From contig NZ_WKJP01000005.1 in assembly GCF_009674585.1 (NCBI RefSeq), forward strand, positions 1-64,000: a stretch of DNA of 64,000 nucleotides, read 5' to 3'. Within the stretch, counting starts at the first letter, position 1. The number at the start of each line of letters is the position of its first letter. The stretch comes from Haloferax marinisediminis. Lineage in GTDB: Archaea; Halobacteriota; Halobacteria; Halobacteriales; Haloferacaceae. The translations under genes and the position numbers were made by a program. Positions 54,471 to 63,627 of this stretch are shown piece by piece. The notes under the pieces were generated by a model that saw only the letters and a program-made list of their open reading frames with translations, did not search any database and had not been told where the DNA came from.

Positions 54471-54954
54471 TGTTCCTTCCTCCCCCACTCGTTTAGTCAC
54501 GCGATGTCGCTCATCGACGGACGAATCTGTGGCAGTTCGCGTGGCAATAAGGTGATTGCCACGACACAGATACGAACCACAGCGTTGGGTCACTCCACCA
54601 GGTGCGACCCGACACACGAGGGTTATCGAAACTATACGGCAGATGAGGATATATATCTGCCTGACAATCCCACACTCTGATTTGTCCGAGCGTTAGGGTC
54701 TCAAAATGTGCGAGTAAAGTGGTTGTAACAATCTATAGTAACTCAGATTTTCAATAAGGTCGACAGAACGTTACGAGGGTCGGTGAGGCCCCGGTGCACT
54801 GATTATTGTGAGTGTACCGAGATACAGAAACAGATATTCAGGATTCCTGATTACTTCGAGAGTCAACTTGGAAAATTAGTGATGGCAAAATCTGAGAATA
54901 CCAATTAGATATGCTCACACATAACACATCTGTGGCGAGTCACCCCGTACTATC
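54471..54954. other. Gap between two DUF7344 genes
   Basis: 484 bases, AT-rich between 54640 and 54910. It contains the probable promoter of the 53832-54470 gene. No further gene or RNA recognised. Confidence 0.45.
54648..54657 (-). promoter_or_regulatory. Probable TATA box of the DUF7344-type gene
   Basis: GATATATATC, a palindromic AT box 178-187 bases before ATG 54470, implying a leader of about 150 bases or a start nearer 54617. Confidence 0.45.
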
Positions 54955-55488
54955 CTATTCGACGAGAGCTTCGAAGGCATCTGGCGGGGCGCCACTCTGC
55001 TCTTCGAGGAGATACTGCGCGAGAACCAAGACGACGAGCGCTGTCGAGACGAAAATGGCGACTGCAGCCCACGAGAGAAGTGAAAACACCGGGAGTCCGG
55101 CCCAGAGTCCGAGAATCAGTACCCACCCGAGGATCCCGAGCGCGCCATAGTACTTACTCCACGAGCGGCCATCCTCGGACTGCATCCAAAAGAATCCTCG
55201 AGTAGCAACGTCAGAGACGAGCGAGACGCTCCGTTCTTCTTCGTCGTAGCGAACTAAGCCCGCCGACTCGAGTTTGGGGAGATGTGTTTGATACAACGAG
55301 ATGTACACCCGTTGTCGCTCCTCGTCGGTCACGTCCTCGACCGGGGTTTCGTTCTCCCTGGCGGCGACCATTGCAGCGAGTTGTTTCAACGAGATGGGCT
55401 CATCTGCTCGGTGGAGGAAATATAGAATTTGCCTCCGACGCGAGTTGCTGAGGATCCTGAACAGCTCGTCTTTGGATAGAGATGTCAT
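54955..55488 (-). CDS. DUF7344-type winged-helix membrane protein
   Basis: 177 residues, paralogous to the preceding gene: LSKDELFRILSNSRRRQILYFL, AAMVAARENETPVEDVTDEE, RQRVYISLYQTHLPKLESAGLV. Two membrane helices follow (about 115-135, LGILGWVLILGLWAGLPVF, and 138-160). A DNA-binding-type fold tethered to the membrane could sense envelope or ionic conditions (inference). Confidence 0.82.
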   Translation of the reverse strand: MTSLSKDELFRILSNSRRRQILYFLHRADEPISLKQLAAMVAARENETPVEDVTDEERQRVYISLYQTHLPKLESAGLVRYDEEERSVSLVSDVATRGFFWMQSEDGRSWSKYYGALGILGWVLILGLWAGLPVFSLLSWAAVAIFVSTALVVLVLAQYLLEEQSGAPPDAFEALVE

Positions 55489-55833
55489 CGGTGTGTGCGG
55501 GTGGTCCCGCGCACGCCGCGCGTAAGGACCAAACTCCGGTTAATCTGAGTACACCACATGTGACCTTTGTTATCGTGACATTTCTGCGATGCACTGGACT
55601 ACTACTGGCCGAAAATTAAGTTCAGCTTCACCAGAGGTTCTGTTGGGGAGAGACGGTCAGTGCCCCGGTTCTGTCTCGGAAATCGGGCTGGTTACTGGTG
55701 TGAGTGGGTATTGAAATAAGTCAGGAGGATAGAACGAGCCCAATATCGCGTCTCGGGCGGTAATGCTGGCAATTATCCAGTATAGAGGTGGCTAACAATA
55801 CCAGAGTACGGCGATAATATGAGTTGAGACTAC
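55489..55833. other. Divergent promoter region, no gene
   Basis: 345 bases between the DUF7344-type gene (minus) and the PadR-type gene (plus). GATAATATG near 55811-55819 is a possible promoter element for the PadR gene. Nothing else recognised. Confidence 0.45.
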
Positions 55834-56112
55834 ATGTTCGAATTGACTGGCTTCCAGCGCGACCTTCTGTACGTCATTGCCGGGGCGGAGCGACCGTCCG
55901 GCCAAGAAATCAAAGAGATGATCAGCAAGGACGTCGGCGAAGTAAACCATGGACGGCTCTACCCGAACCTCGACGCGCTCGTAGAACAAGGGTACGTGAA
56001 CAAAGGGCAACACGACCGACGAACAAACTTCTACGAGATGTCCGAGAAAGGACGAGAGTCGATTCTTGCCCGACGAGAGTGGGAAGATCAACACGTTAGT
56101 TTCCTCGAGTAA
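55834..56112 (+). CDS. PadR family transcription regulator
   Basis: 92 residues, a minimal PadR winged helix: ELTGFQRDLLYVIAGAERPSG, EIKEMISKDVGEVNHGRLYPN, LDALVEQGYVNKGQHDRRTNFYEMSEKG. The C-terminal dimerisation helix is short. Target unknown; the long gene-free stretch downstream gives no hint. Confidence 0.9.
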   Translation: MFELTGFQRDLLYVIAGAERPSGQEIKEMISKDVGEVNHGRLYPNLDALVEQGYVNKGQHDRRTNFYEMSEKGRESILARREWEDQHVSFLE

Positions 56113-57046
56113 GCCACCTTCAGTGAGTTTCCGACACGGCAGTAGGTCGTGAAATCGTCACTTCGAACAGCTACCGGACTGGTAGTTTTCGTCCGAGTGG
56201 GCTCTTCGTACCACAGAAACCAATCAGAACGAGCCCCTGCGATCTCGATTTCTCCCGACTTCAGATCTGTTCGTGAGCGCAGCTGCGGCACCGTGGTCAC
56301 GTCCCTTCCCTCGACGACGCTGTAATCCTCCGTTCGATTCGTTCGCGGACGAACGGTTGTCACTTCTCAGCGGTCGAGAACACGGCTCGACGCACTGAAC
56401 GTGCAGTTCCAGGCAACGCGCTACGGTTTGCACACGACATAGACCCGCGAACACACAGAACGCGAACACACAGGACGCGAACCGCGGAAAGTCGACCATC
56501 CCAGCACCGGAGACATCGACAGTAGCGCAGCGAGAAATCCATCGGCAGAACCAGTCGACGCGAGAAATTTGTGACCGTGAGTGAGAGTCGTAAGACGACG
56601 AAAGCCACGTCTGCCTGATTACGGTCGGAACCGAGAGCGCCTCGTGCGAGTGACCCATCAAATCGCATCACGTCGTCCCACTTCACCCGTCTGTGAAATC
56701 GTGGTGTTCCACCTATCAACGAGGGCTGACGCCACCGTTTTTCGGAGAATATGGGCACCCTTCACAGAGAGGTATCACATTTTGAGACATTGGCTTGGCC
56801 CCAAATATTTCAGAATTTTTACCCAGTTTCGACCATCCCGAATTTGGCGATTAATGCAGTCATAAGAAACTGATTAATACTCTACTAATACGCCACTGTA
56901 CAGCGTTTTAAGCAATTTACGTGGTGTCGCGTTCTATAAGAATTCACGACTGTTGAAAGTCGTATAGTATTAGAATTAGATATTCATACATTCCTACTAA
57001 TGTAATCATCACAACATTTATGGTCCTCATCCTCAACTCCAGAAAT
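56113..57046. other. Long gap without a convincing gene
   Basis: 934 bases. The first half is GC-rich with Arg/Ser/Cys-rich frames on the minus strand (56224-56661, 56360-56758) that do not resemble halophilic proteins; the second half (from about 56760) is AT-rich. A short tandem repeat is at 56446-56487. A degraded gene is possible. Confidence 0.45.
56446..56487. repeat. Short 15-base tandem repeat
   Basis: Unit CGCGAACACACAGAA occurs at 56446-56460 and, with one change, at 56461-56475, followed by a partial third copy (CGCGAACCGCGG). Confidence 0.6.
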
Positions 57047-57469
57047 ATGGTAAGCGAACGGTCCAACGGGCAGGACCCCGAGAACAACACTGAAAATACG
57101 GTCGGCAGGCGTAGATACCTCGCGCTGTTCGGTTCAGTAACTGCTGCGGGTACGCTCGCAGGTGTCTCTGGGGTCGGCTCGGCGACAGAACAGTCCGACG
57201 AATCAGCTTCGAACGACGGCGAACACACGCTCGTCGTCGCAGGTACCGGCTCCCTGTCTTCGTTCGAAGTGACCGTCAGCGGCACGATTAGCCCGCTGAA
57301 CGAGAACGGTGCCCTCAGCACGACGGGAGCAGTCGGACCGGCGGCCGAAGGAACGGTCGGCGACGATTCGCGGAGTTACCGGTTTGCCGGTGACATCACG
57401 AACTTCCAGTCGACCGACTCCGTGTCGGTCTACGTCGACGGCGTCCGCATCCCGACCAACTCCTTCTGA
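57047..57469 (+). CDS. Tat-exported small protein, unknown function
   Basis: 140 residues from ATG 57047; an in-frame ATG at 57020 would add nine. A twin-arginine signal (VGRRRYLALFGSVTAAGTLAG, split here at residues 19-39) ends near GSATE without a lipobox Cys. The mature part is a small beta-sandwich-like domain: HTLVVAGTGSLSSFEVTVSG, then YRFAGDITNFQSTDSVSVYV ending in DGVRIPTNSF. Such domains recur in haloarchaeal secreted proteins. Function unknown. Confidence 0.75.
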   Translation: MVSERSNGQDPENNTENTVGRRRYLALFGSVTAAGTLAGVSGVGSATEQSDESASNDGEHTLVVAGTGSLSSFEVTVSGTISPLNENGALSTTGAVGPAAEGTVGDDSRSYRFAGDITNFQSTDSVSVYVDGVRIPTNSF

Positions 57470-57584
57470 GGCAGGCGTTCAGACCGCTGTTTTCTCCCGC
57501 CAATTTCAGTGGTGAGACGTACGTCTCCGTCACTGAACCGGCGGTCGTCCCGACGAACAGTCAGTCGGACGGGCAGTCAGTGGT

Positions 57585-58190
57585 CTACGACCGCATGTAT
57601 CCGCTGAGCCACTCGCTCGTCACGTCGGCGAATTCGACGGTCGACCCGCCGTGCTCGTCGACGAACGCGTTGGCATCGTCCGTCACCGAGAACGGAATCA
57701 GATCCTTTCCCATCCCCCCGTTGACCTCACTGTCGACGACGTAGGTCATCTCGGTGGCGTCACCGAAGGTATCCGCATCCGTGTGTGTCGATATGAACGT
57801 CTCTCCGCCATCGGTGGTGAGGGTGTAGTCGACGATGGAGTAGTCGGTGACGTAGATGGCCGTCGCTTCCCACCCCATCTGTTGGTGCTCGAAATAGTAG
57901 GGGAACAGCCCCATACTCAGCGTGTGGAACCACGCAGGGTTCGGATGTCCGTCGGGTTCGTGGTCCCGATAGAATATCTGTCCGTTTGGGCCGGCGTGAA
58001 GACCGATGACCATGCCTCCCTGGTCGTCTTCTTTTCCGCCGGAGAGGTCGACTGGCGCTGGCTTCGACGCGGTGTCGTCCCCGAGACAGCCAGCGAGTCC
58101 CACAGTTGCACCGCAAAAGAGTGCTTTCAGTGCTGTTCTGCGGGTGTATGCGCTGGAAGACCGGCCAGCATCGAGAGGTGCGCCGTGCAT
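57585..58190 (-). CDS. NosL-family lipoprotein
   Basis: 201 residues. A Tat signal with Arg17-Arg18 (YTRRTALKALFCGATVG) and a lipobox (GLAGC, Cys35) indicate export and lipid anchoring. The NosL domain has MVIGLHAGPNGQIFYRDHEP, ISTHTDADTFGDATEMTYVV and GGMGKDLIPFSVTDDANAF followed by EHGGSTVEFADVT. NosL is a copper-binding accessory factor for nitrous oxide reductase, but no nosZ or other nos gene is nearby; NosL homologues elsewhere may serve general copper delivery. Confidence 0.85.
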   Translation of the reverse strand: MHGAPLDAGRSSSAYTRRTALKALFCGATVGLAGCLGDDTASKPAPVDLSGGKEDDQGGMVIGLHAGPNGQIFYRDHEPDGHPNPAWFHTLSMGLFPYYFEHQQMGWEATAIYVTDYSIVDYTLTTDGGETFISTHTDADTFGDATEMTYVVDSEVNGGMGKDLIPFSVTDDANAFVDEHGGSTVEFADVTSEWLSGYMRS

Positions 58191-58265
58191 CGGTTCGTCT
58201 ACTCGAACTCAGCCGTCATCGTATTTAAAAAGTGAGAAAGGGAGGGCGCATTAGACTGGCGCTCC

Positions 58266-58335
58266 AGACGAAGAGACGAAACGAAGCAGAACGGAACAGA
58301 ACGAGACGGGACAGAACGGAACGAGACGAAGCGAG
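58266..58335. repeat. Purine-rich tract of degenerate 5-base repeats
   Basis: About 14 consecutive five-base units of the type ACGAR/ACAGA/ACGGA, almost entirely purine plus C, lie between the glmM stop and the NosL gene start. The minus strand, which is the sense of both genes, is correspondingly C/T-rich with TTCCG/TTCTG units. Confidence 0.65.
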
Positions 58336-58374
58336 TGTGACGAAGATGTGAGGAACGCTCGAACGGAGGGGGCG

Positions 58375-59709
58375 TTAGGCCACGACGCGGGCACCCTCGA
58401 CGAGGGAACGAGCCTCTTCGAAGAGACGGTCTGATTGCGTCCGGTCTCGCGCCTCTGCCGTGATACGGATGAGCGGTTCGGTCCCACTGGCACGAACGAG
58501 GAACCACCCATCGTCGGTATCGACACGGATGCCGTCGATGGTGTCGACGTTGTCGTACTGGGCGTGGATATCGCGGGCGATGCGGTCCATCGCCTGGGTT
58601 TTGTTCTCGAACGAGAGGTTGACTCTGCGGGTCGTGTACGCGTCGCCACCCAGTGACGCAACCTGTTCAGAGAGGGGACCGTTACGCTTGAGGAGTTCGG
58701 TGAGTTTGAGGGCCGCGTAGTGACCATCGGGAGCGAGCGTTTCGTCGGGCCAAATCCACGCACCCGAGGGTTCACCACCGAAGACGTACCCTGCGTTTTC
58801 GACGGTCTCTGCGATGTGAACGTCGCCGACTGGCGTGTAGGTGACACACCCACCAGCCTTCTCGACGACGTCCTGAACGAGGAGACTCGTATCGATTGGG
58901 ACGGCAACGGACTGACCCGACGAGACTGCATCGCGGGCGAAGAGTGCGAGAAGGTAGTCACCGGGGACGTACTCACCGGTCTCGTCGACGGCGACCAGTC
59001 GGTCTGCGTCCCCGTCGTGGGCGAGTCCAACGTCTGCGTCGAGTACCGGGACGGTCTTCCGGAGGGCAGAAAGTGTCGATTCGTTCGGTTCACTCTTTCG
59101 AGCGGGGAAGCGGCCATCTTTCTGTCCATCGATCGTATTGACTGTCGCGCCGAGTTCGTAGAGTGCGTCGACAGAGACACGTCCCGTCCCGTTGCCGAGG
59201 TCGAACACTACAGACACGTCGTCGAACGAGCCGAACGAGTCGAACGACGAGACGAGGTGGTCGACGTGCTGGGCAGACCCGTCGAGCCACGTTCGTTCCT
59301 CTCCAAGTTCGTCCCACGCGGCGAGCGAAACTTCGTTGCGGTTGAGTCGATGGACGATGTCACGGGTCTGTTCTCGGTCGAACGCGCGACCGCTGGGCGT
59401 CCAGAGTTTCAGGCCGTTGTCGGACGCCGGATTGTGCGAAGCGGTTATTCCGATGCCTGCGTCAGCACCGAGCCAGCCAACGGCACGGGCAACTGTCGGT
59501 GTCGAGACGACTCCGAGACGAACGACGTCTGCACCTGATTCACGAACACCCGCACTCACGGCATCCGCCAAGACGTCGCCACTGAGGCGTGCGTCCTGTC
59601 CGACGACGACAGTCCGGGCGTCACACCCGACTGCGCGGCCGATTCGAAGGGCAAGGTCTGCGGTCACGGTTCGGCCGACCGGACCACGGATTCCACTCGT
59701 TCCGAACAT
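58375..59709 (-). CDS. glmM: Phosphoglucosamine mutase/phosphomannomutase
   Basis: 444 residues. The family's phosphoserine loop is TASHNPASDNG (Ser91), the metal loop DGDADRLVAVDE, the sugar loop FGGEPSGAWIW and the phosphate loop in LVRASGTEPLIRIT. It starts MFGTSGIRGPVG. Converts GlcN-6-P to GlcN-1-P (or mannose phosphates); the presence of glmS and GlmU-like genes nearby favours GlmM. The symbol is a probable assignment. Confidence 0.88.
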   Translation of the reverse strand: MFGTSGIRGPVGRTVTADLALRIGRAVGCDARTVVVGQDARLSGDVLADAVSAGVRESGADVVRLGVVSTPTVARAVGWLGADAGIGITASHNPASDNGLKLWTPSGRAFDREQTRDIVHRLNRNEVSLAAWDELGEERTWLDGSAQHVDHLVSSFDSFGSFDDVSVVFDLGNGTGRVSVDALYELGATVNTIDGQKDGRFPARKSEPNESTLSALRKTVPVLDADVGLAHDGDADRLVAVDETGEYVPGDYLLALFARDAVSSGQSVAVPIDTSLLVQDVVEKAGGCVTYTPVGDVHIAETVENAGYVFGGEPSGAWIWPDETLAPDGHYAALKLTELLKRNGPLSEQVASLGGDAYTTRRVNLSFENKTQAMDRIARDIHAQYDNVDTIDGIRVDTDDGWFLVRASGTEPLIRITAEARDRTQSDRLFEEARSLVEGARVVA

Positions 59710-59837
59710 AGAGAAACTGATGCTGACAGGACGTTTTGGTATACGTCACCTACTGTGAACCACAGACTTTCAGGCAAAACCTACTCGGTGGAGGACTGAG
59801 ACAGCAGTAGAATATGCCCGGCCAGCAGTGGGACTAC

Positions 59838-60182
59838 TTATTGGAGGGGCTGGGCGTCGTCGAGGGACACAATTTCGAGCGAGCCGAGTGCGTCCAGCGT
59901 TACTCGATAACCGGCGTACGAAAATGAGAGGACCGCGTCGTCTGAACATTTGAACACTGTATCTAGGGCATCTGGGTCGATAGTTTGCGCAAGTGGAGGA
60001 AGTTGCGTTGGACGGATGTCCTCTATCGCTGCAATACTAAGTACCACATTCGTACTCAGAGGCTCGGAGGTATCCCGGTCGATTCGGTAGACTCCGGTCT
60101 CCTCTTCGTACGTTACCCGTGATTCTTTCCATTGCATCGTCTGTGCCATCATGGTGCGTGACATTCCTGTGTCTAATTTCAT
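59838..60182 (-). CDS. HalOD1 output domain protein
   Basis: 114 residues. The HalOD1 domain covers about 25-110: STNVVLSIAAIEDIRPTQLPPLAQTIDPDALDTVF, then DAVLSFSYAGYRVTLDALGSLEI. In haloarchaea this domain stands alone or at the C terminus of signalling proteins, and is thought to be an output module. No partner response regulator is adjacent. The first 16 residues contain several Met, so the exact start is uncertain. Confidence 0.82.
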   Translation of the reverse strand: MKLDTGMSRTMMAQTMQWKESRVTYEEETGVYRIDRDTSEPLSTNVVLSIAAIEDIRPTQLPPLAQTIDPDALDTVFKCSDDAVLSFSYAGYRVTLDALGSLEIVSLDDAQPLQ

Positions 60183-60311
60183 GGGTCTTAAATCCGTGCT
60201 ATTTGTGAACAGTAGTGATTCGTGAAAGTCACAGATTCGGATACGTACTGTTTGTGTGGGTGAACAGAGACGCTCCGAAAAACCGCCTCACGTCCGCTAC
60301 CGCCGGGTTTC

Positions 60312-60950
60312 TTACCGTCTGGCGAATAGTTCTTGTGTCTTCTCTCTCGCTTTCGCGGTCGATATTTCACGATTGTACAATGCTGCCCCGGGCTCTAGCA
60401 ACGCACCACCGGACGTGAGGTCGCCCGTATCGACCGGACCGAAGCCCAAATCCCGAATTACGTCGGCGACGACCGCTTTTGCCTCGGTGTCGTCTCCCGC
60501 GTGGAAGATGGCGATACGCTCTGATTCGTCCAGTTCTGGGTGGCCGAAATCACGGAGTGTCTCCCAGTAAATCGTGTTGAATGCTTTGACGACGCGCGCG
60601 TCTGGAAGTTGCGCAGCGACGACTTCCGACGACGTCTGGTCACCGAGGTCGATGACGTGGAAGTTCTCCGTGTACGGGTTCATCGCGTCGACGACGACTT
60701 TCCCATCGAAGAAGTCCGCCGCAGGGAGCGACTCACGTTTCCGGAAAGGAAGCGCGAGGAACACGACCTCCCCGAACCGAACGGCGCGCTCGGGCGTGAC
60801 AGCGCGGAGATTCGGTTCGAACGCTTCAGAGAGGTCTGCGAGAGAGTCGGACCCACTTCTGTTTGCGATGGCGACCTCGTGTCCTGCCTCGACGAGCAGC
60901 TGGGCCAACGTCCCACCAAGACGGCCAGCACCGAGTATCCCAATGTCCAT
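60312..60950 (-). CDS. NADPH-dependent F420 reductase-like protein
   Basis: 212 residues from ATG 60950. The Rossmann motif GILGAGRLGGTLAQLLVEAGH with a following ANRS (NADP preference) opens the protein, and VVDAMNPYTENFH, VVKAFNTIYWETL and IFHAGDDTEAKAVVADVIRDLGF are typical of the Fno/NpdG group. It would move hydride between NADP(H) and F420, which fits the F420-type monooxygenase-like protein at 31-32 kb, or be a related oxidoreductase. The upstream frame to 61073 is non-coding in character. Confidence 0.87.
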   Translation of the reverse strand: MDIGILGAGRLGGTLAQLLVEAGHEVAIANRSGSDSLADLSEAFEPNLRAVTPERAVRFGEVVFLALPFRKRESLPAADFFDGKVVVDAMNPYTENFHVIDLGDQTSSEVVAAQLPDARVVKAFNTIYWETLRDFGHPELDESERIAIFHAGDDTEAKAVVADVIRDLGFGPVDTGDLTSGGALLEPGAALYNREISTAKAREKTQELFARR

Positions 60951-61230
60951 GAACAAATATGAATGTTTGACAAATTGAATCTTGTGCCCATTCTCGGTCG
61001 TCGCACACGAGGAGAATACCGCGCGTGCAGTGCCGGAGAAACCGGAAATCAGGCTTTTCCACCGTGATGGCACTCGTGTTGGAGCCGAACAGTAGGGAGT
61101 CGTTCACAATCGTCGTGTCACAGGATAGTATCGTTATTCTCAGAATAACCGCCACAGACGTTCACAATTGGCGAACTTTCAGTAAAGCAGGACAATCATA
61201 AATTAATATACATGTGAGCGTAGTACGCCT

Positions 61231-61827
61231 ATGAACAGACGCCAATTCATCGGTGGTATCGGCGTGGGCATGGTTCTCACCTCGGGATGTCTCGGCAGTG
61301 GTGGCGACACCACCACCCCAGTGCCAGGCGCAAACCAAGACGGACCAGCGGACGGTACTCAGACTCCTGAGCAGTCGTCTGGTGGCCAATCGACGCCTGA
61401 GTCGACGCCAGAACCGACGGTCGAACCCGACGTCGAAGAGACACCTGAACCTGCCCCAGAAGACAGAATCGACTTCACGCGCGAAGAAGGGGACCCGGAA
61501 GTCGTCGGGACGCTCCTGACGAAGGGGCCAGTTCCCGGTGTCATCGTCTCATCTGACCTGCCGTTCGCCAACGCGTGGCAGAACTACGCAGAAGTCGACG
61601 AAGAGAACGGGCAGTACCTGGTGGGCCTCTCGGTCACGTCTGGGTCTTCGATTGGTCGCCTGAGTGTCGTCGGACGGGTGTTCGACGAATCGGGGAGTCT
61701 CATCAGCAAAGACACCGACGTGAGCAACAACATCCCGGGTGGCGAGAAAGCCCTCATCCACCTCGCGTTCGATGGGGACGTCACCGAGATGTACCACTTC
61801 GAAATCGACCTGACGGCACCGAAATAA
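61231..61827 (+). CDS. Tat-exported lipoprotein, unknown function
   Basis: 198 residues. MNRRQFIGGIGVGM with Arg3-Arg4 and lipobox LTSGC (Cys20) give a haloarchaeal Tat lipoprotein. A Thr/Pro/Glu-rich low-complexity linker (about 27-85) leads to a beta-sandwich domain (about 95-198) resembling the FxLYD type: YAEVDEENGQYLVGLSVTSG, LSVVGRVFDESGSLISKDTD, NNIPGGEKALIHLAFDGD. It may bind a partner at the surface. Confidence 0.8.
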   Translation: MNRRQFIGGIGVGMVLTSGCLGSGGDTTTPVPGANQDGPADGTQTPEQSSGGQSTPESTPEPTVEPDVEETPEPAPEDRIDFTREEGDPEVVGTLLTKGPVPGVIVSSDLPFANAWQNYAEVDEENGQYLVGLSVTSGSSIGRLSVVGRVFDESGSLISKDTDVSNNIPGGEKALIHLAFDGDVTEMYHFEIDLTAPK

Positions 61828-61833
61828 CAGCTC

Positions 61834-63144
61834 CTATGCCCCGCCTGCGTAGGCGTCGAACTCTTTTCCACGAATCGCAAAGTATCCGACGCCGACGAGG
61901 CCAACCATCGATGCACCGGTGAACGCCAGTGTTGGATCGACCGCGTAAAGCCATCCACCGAGCACTGCACTCGGGATGACGATGGTGTTCCGGACGAGGT
62001 AGTACGCACCAGTGACCCTGCCGCCGGCGTTCTGTGCTGCGGGGCCAACGATGAGCGCTTTGTGTGCGGGCAAGCCAGCGAAACGGAGTCCCGAGAAACC
62101 GAACAGCGCGACGAGCACCCACTGGTTACTCGGCGCGAGGATGAGCAGGACGGGGAAGACAGCATAGACCAGGAATCCCACCGCGACGACCGGTTTGAGT
62201 CCCGTTCGTTCGGCGAGTTTCGAGACGGGGAGTTTCGTCAGGATGGCGACGACCATCTCGACACTCAGGAGGATACCGAAGAAGGCGTCGGGGCGAAGTG
62301 AGACGCCAAAACCGGTGAACCCGACTGCGAGAAAGTCGGTGACGACGATGACGAAGAAGACGTACACCATCCCGTTCGCGAACCGGACGAGTGTATCCGC
62401 GACGAGAAGCGGACGGAGTGTCTCGGGCAGTGAACGCAGGTCTTCGCGCAGTTGTGAGAGTCCTTCGAACGATTTTCCAAGCGAGTCTTCACTAGCGTCG
62501 TAGAGGAAGTGTTGGGCCACCGTCGCGAGGATACCGAACACCGCTGCCACGACGAGGACGTGCTGGAACCCGACGAGGAACGACGACGTCACAGCCAACA
62601 ACGCCGCCGCGATGAGCGGGCCGAGCAAGAACCCGACACGCCGGAATATCTCGGTGCTCGCGAATCCCATGGCGAGTCGCGACGGTGGGACGCTCTGCTT
62701 GACGATGGCGAACGTCGCACCCAGCCCGAACGACTTCCACGCCTGTGTGAGAAAGAGGCCGACGAAGATCCAAATCCACGGTTCGAGTGAGAATCCAGCG
62801 ACCATCACCGGTGGGACCGATGGGGCGACGAACCAGAGGAGAAATCCGGCAGACGATATCGTGCCGAAGAGGGTGAGCGAGAGGCGCGACCCGAGTCGGT
62901 CTGAAATCGCGCCACCGGGGTACGGGTAGAGTGCACCGATGAGATTCCCGACACTCCCATAGAGACCGACGACGGTGGCACCAGTGCCGAGCACACGGAG
63001 GTACTCGGGGACGTACCGTCCAGTCATCTGAAAGGAGAGACTGAACGCGAACATCGCAACCGAGAGGACGAGGACGTCGCGTTCGAGGCCGACGAACTGC
63101 CGAAACGAGTCGAACGCGTCTACTGCGTCCCGTCGTGCATCCAT
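61834..63144 (-). CDS. MFS transporter
   Basis: 436 residues with about twelve membrane segments. The motif-A-like loop is GGAISDRLGSRLS between helices 2 and 3, and a second one (KLPVSKLAERTGLKPV) lies between helices 8 and 9. The helices start near VLVLSVAMFAFSLSFQMTG. Substrate unknown. Ends converge with the lipoprotein gene, 6 bases apart. Confidence 0.88.
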   Translation of the reverse strand: MDARRDAVDAFDSFRQFVGLERDVLVLSVAMFAFSLSFQMTGRYVPEYLRVLGTGATVVGLYGSVGNLIGALYPYPGGAISDRLGSRLSLTLFGTISSAGFLLWFVAPSVPPVMVAGFSLEPWIWIFVGLFLTQAWKSFGLGATFAIVKQSVPPSRLAMGFASTEIFRRVGFLLGPLIAAALLAVTSSFLVGFQHVLVVAAVFGILATVAQHFLYDASEDSLGKSFEGLSQLREDLRSLPETLRPLLVADTLVRFANGMVYVFFVIVVTDFLAVGFTGFGVSLRPDAFFGILLSVEMVVAILTKLPVSKLAERTGLKPVVAVGFLVYAVFPVLLILAPSNQWVLVALFGFSGLRFAGLPAHKALIVGPAAQNAGGRVTGAYYLVRNTIVIPSAVLGGWLYAVDPTLAFTGASMVGLVGVGYFAIRGKEFDAYAGGA

Positions 63145-63189
63145 CGACTTGCTAATTCGACTACGCTGGCAAGAAAGTACTCGACCCGG

Positions 63190-63627
63190 TTAGCGCTGTG
63201 TCGGGGGGGCGACCCACACCACGAGGCCATCGTCAGTTCGAACGATACCGCGGGTCCGTTCGTCACCGAACGGCGCGTCGTCGACGTCGGTTGGGTCGAG
63301 GTCGGTCACTCGGTACACTTCGTCGACGAGCCATCCATAGACGTCGTCGTCTTCTTCACCAGTATCGAAGACTATGACCCGTGACGCCGCAGGGTTCGAC
63401 TCGACACCGAGGAGTCGCGCAGTATCGACGAGCGTGGTCGTCACACCGCGGTAGTCCATCACGCCGACGACGTGGGGCGGTGCGTCGGGGAGCGACCGGG
63501 ACTGCTGTTGGTCGATAATCTCTGCAACCGAGTCGAGGACGACGCAGTAACGCTCGTCTCCGACCGTGAATTCGAGAACCTGTTTCGGGTCGTCGAACTG
63601 CGCGTCCGAGTGGTCTCCGACGGCCAT
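63190..63627 (-). CDS. cheW: Chemotaxis coupling protein CheW
   Basis: 145 residues. The CheW fold is seen in VLEFTVGDERYCVVLDSVAEII, LPDAPPHVVGVMDYRGVTTTLVDTARLLG and VYGWLVDEVYRVTDL. It bridges transducers and the CheA kinase. The transducer gene ends on the base before this start codon, so the pair is co-transcribed. Its C terminus, IVRTDDGLVVWVAPP, is complete. Confidence 0.9.
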   Translation of the reverse strand: MAVGDHSDAQFDDPKQVLEFTVGDERYCVVLDSVAEIIDQQQSRSLPDAPPHVVGVMDYRGVTTTLVDTARLLGVESNPAASRVIVFDTGEEDDDVYGWLVDEVYRVTDLDPTDVDDAPFGDERTRGIVRTDDGLVVWVAPPTQR

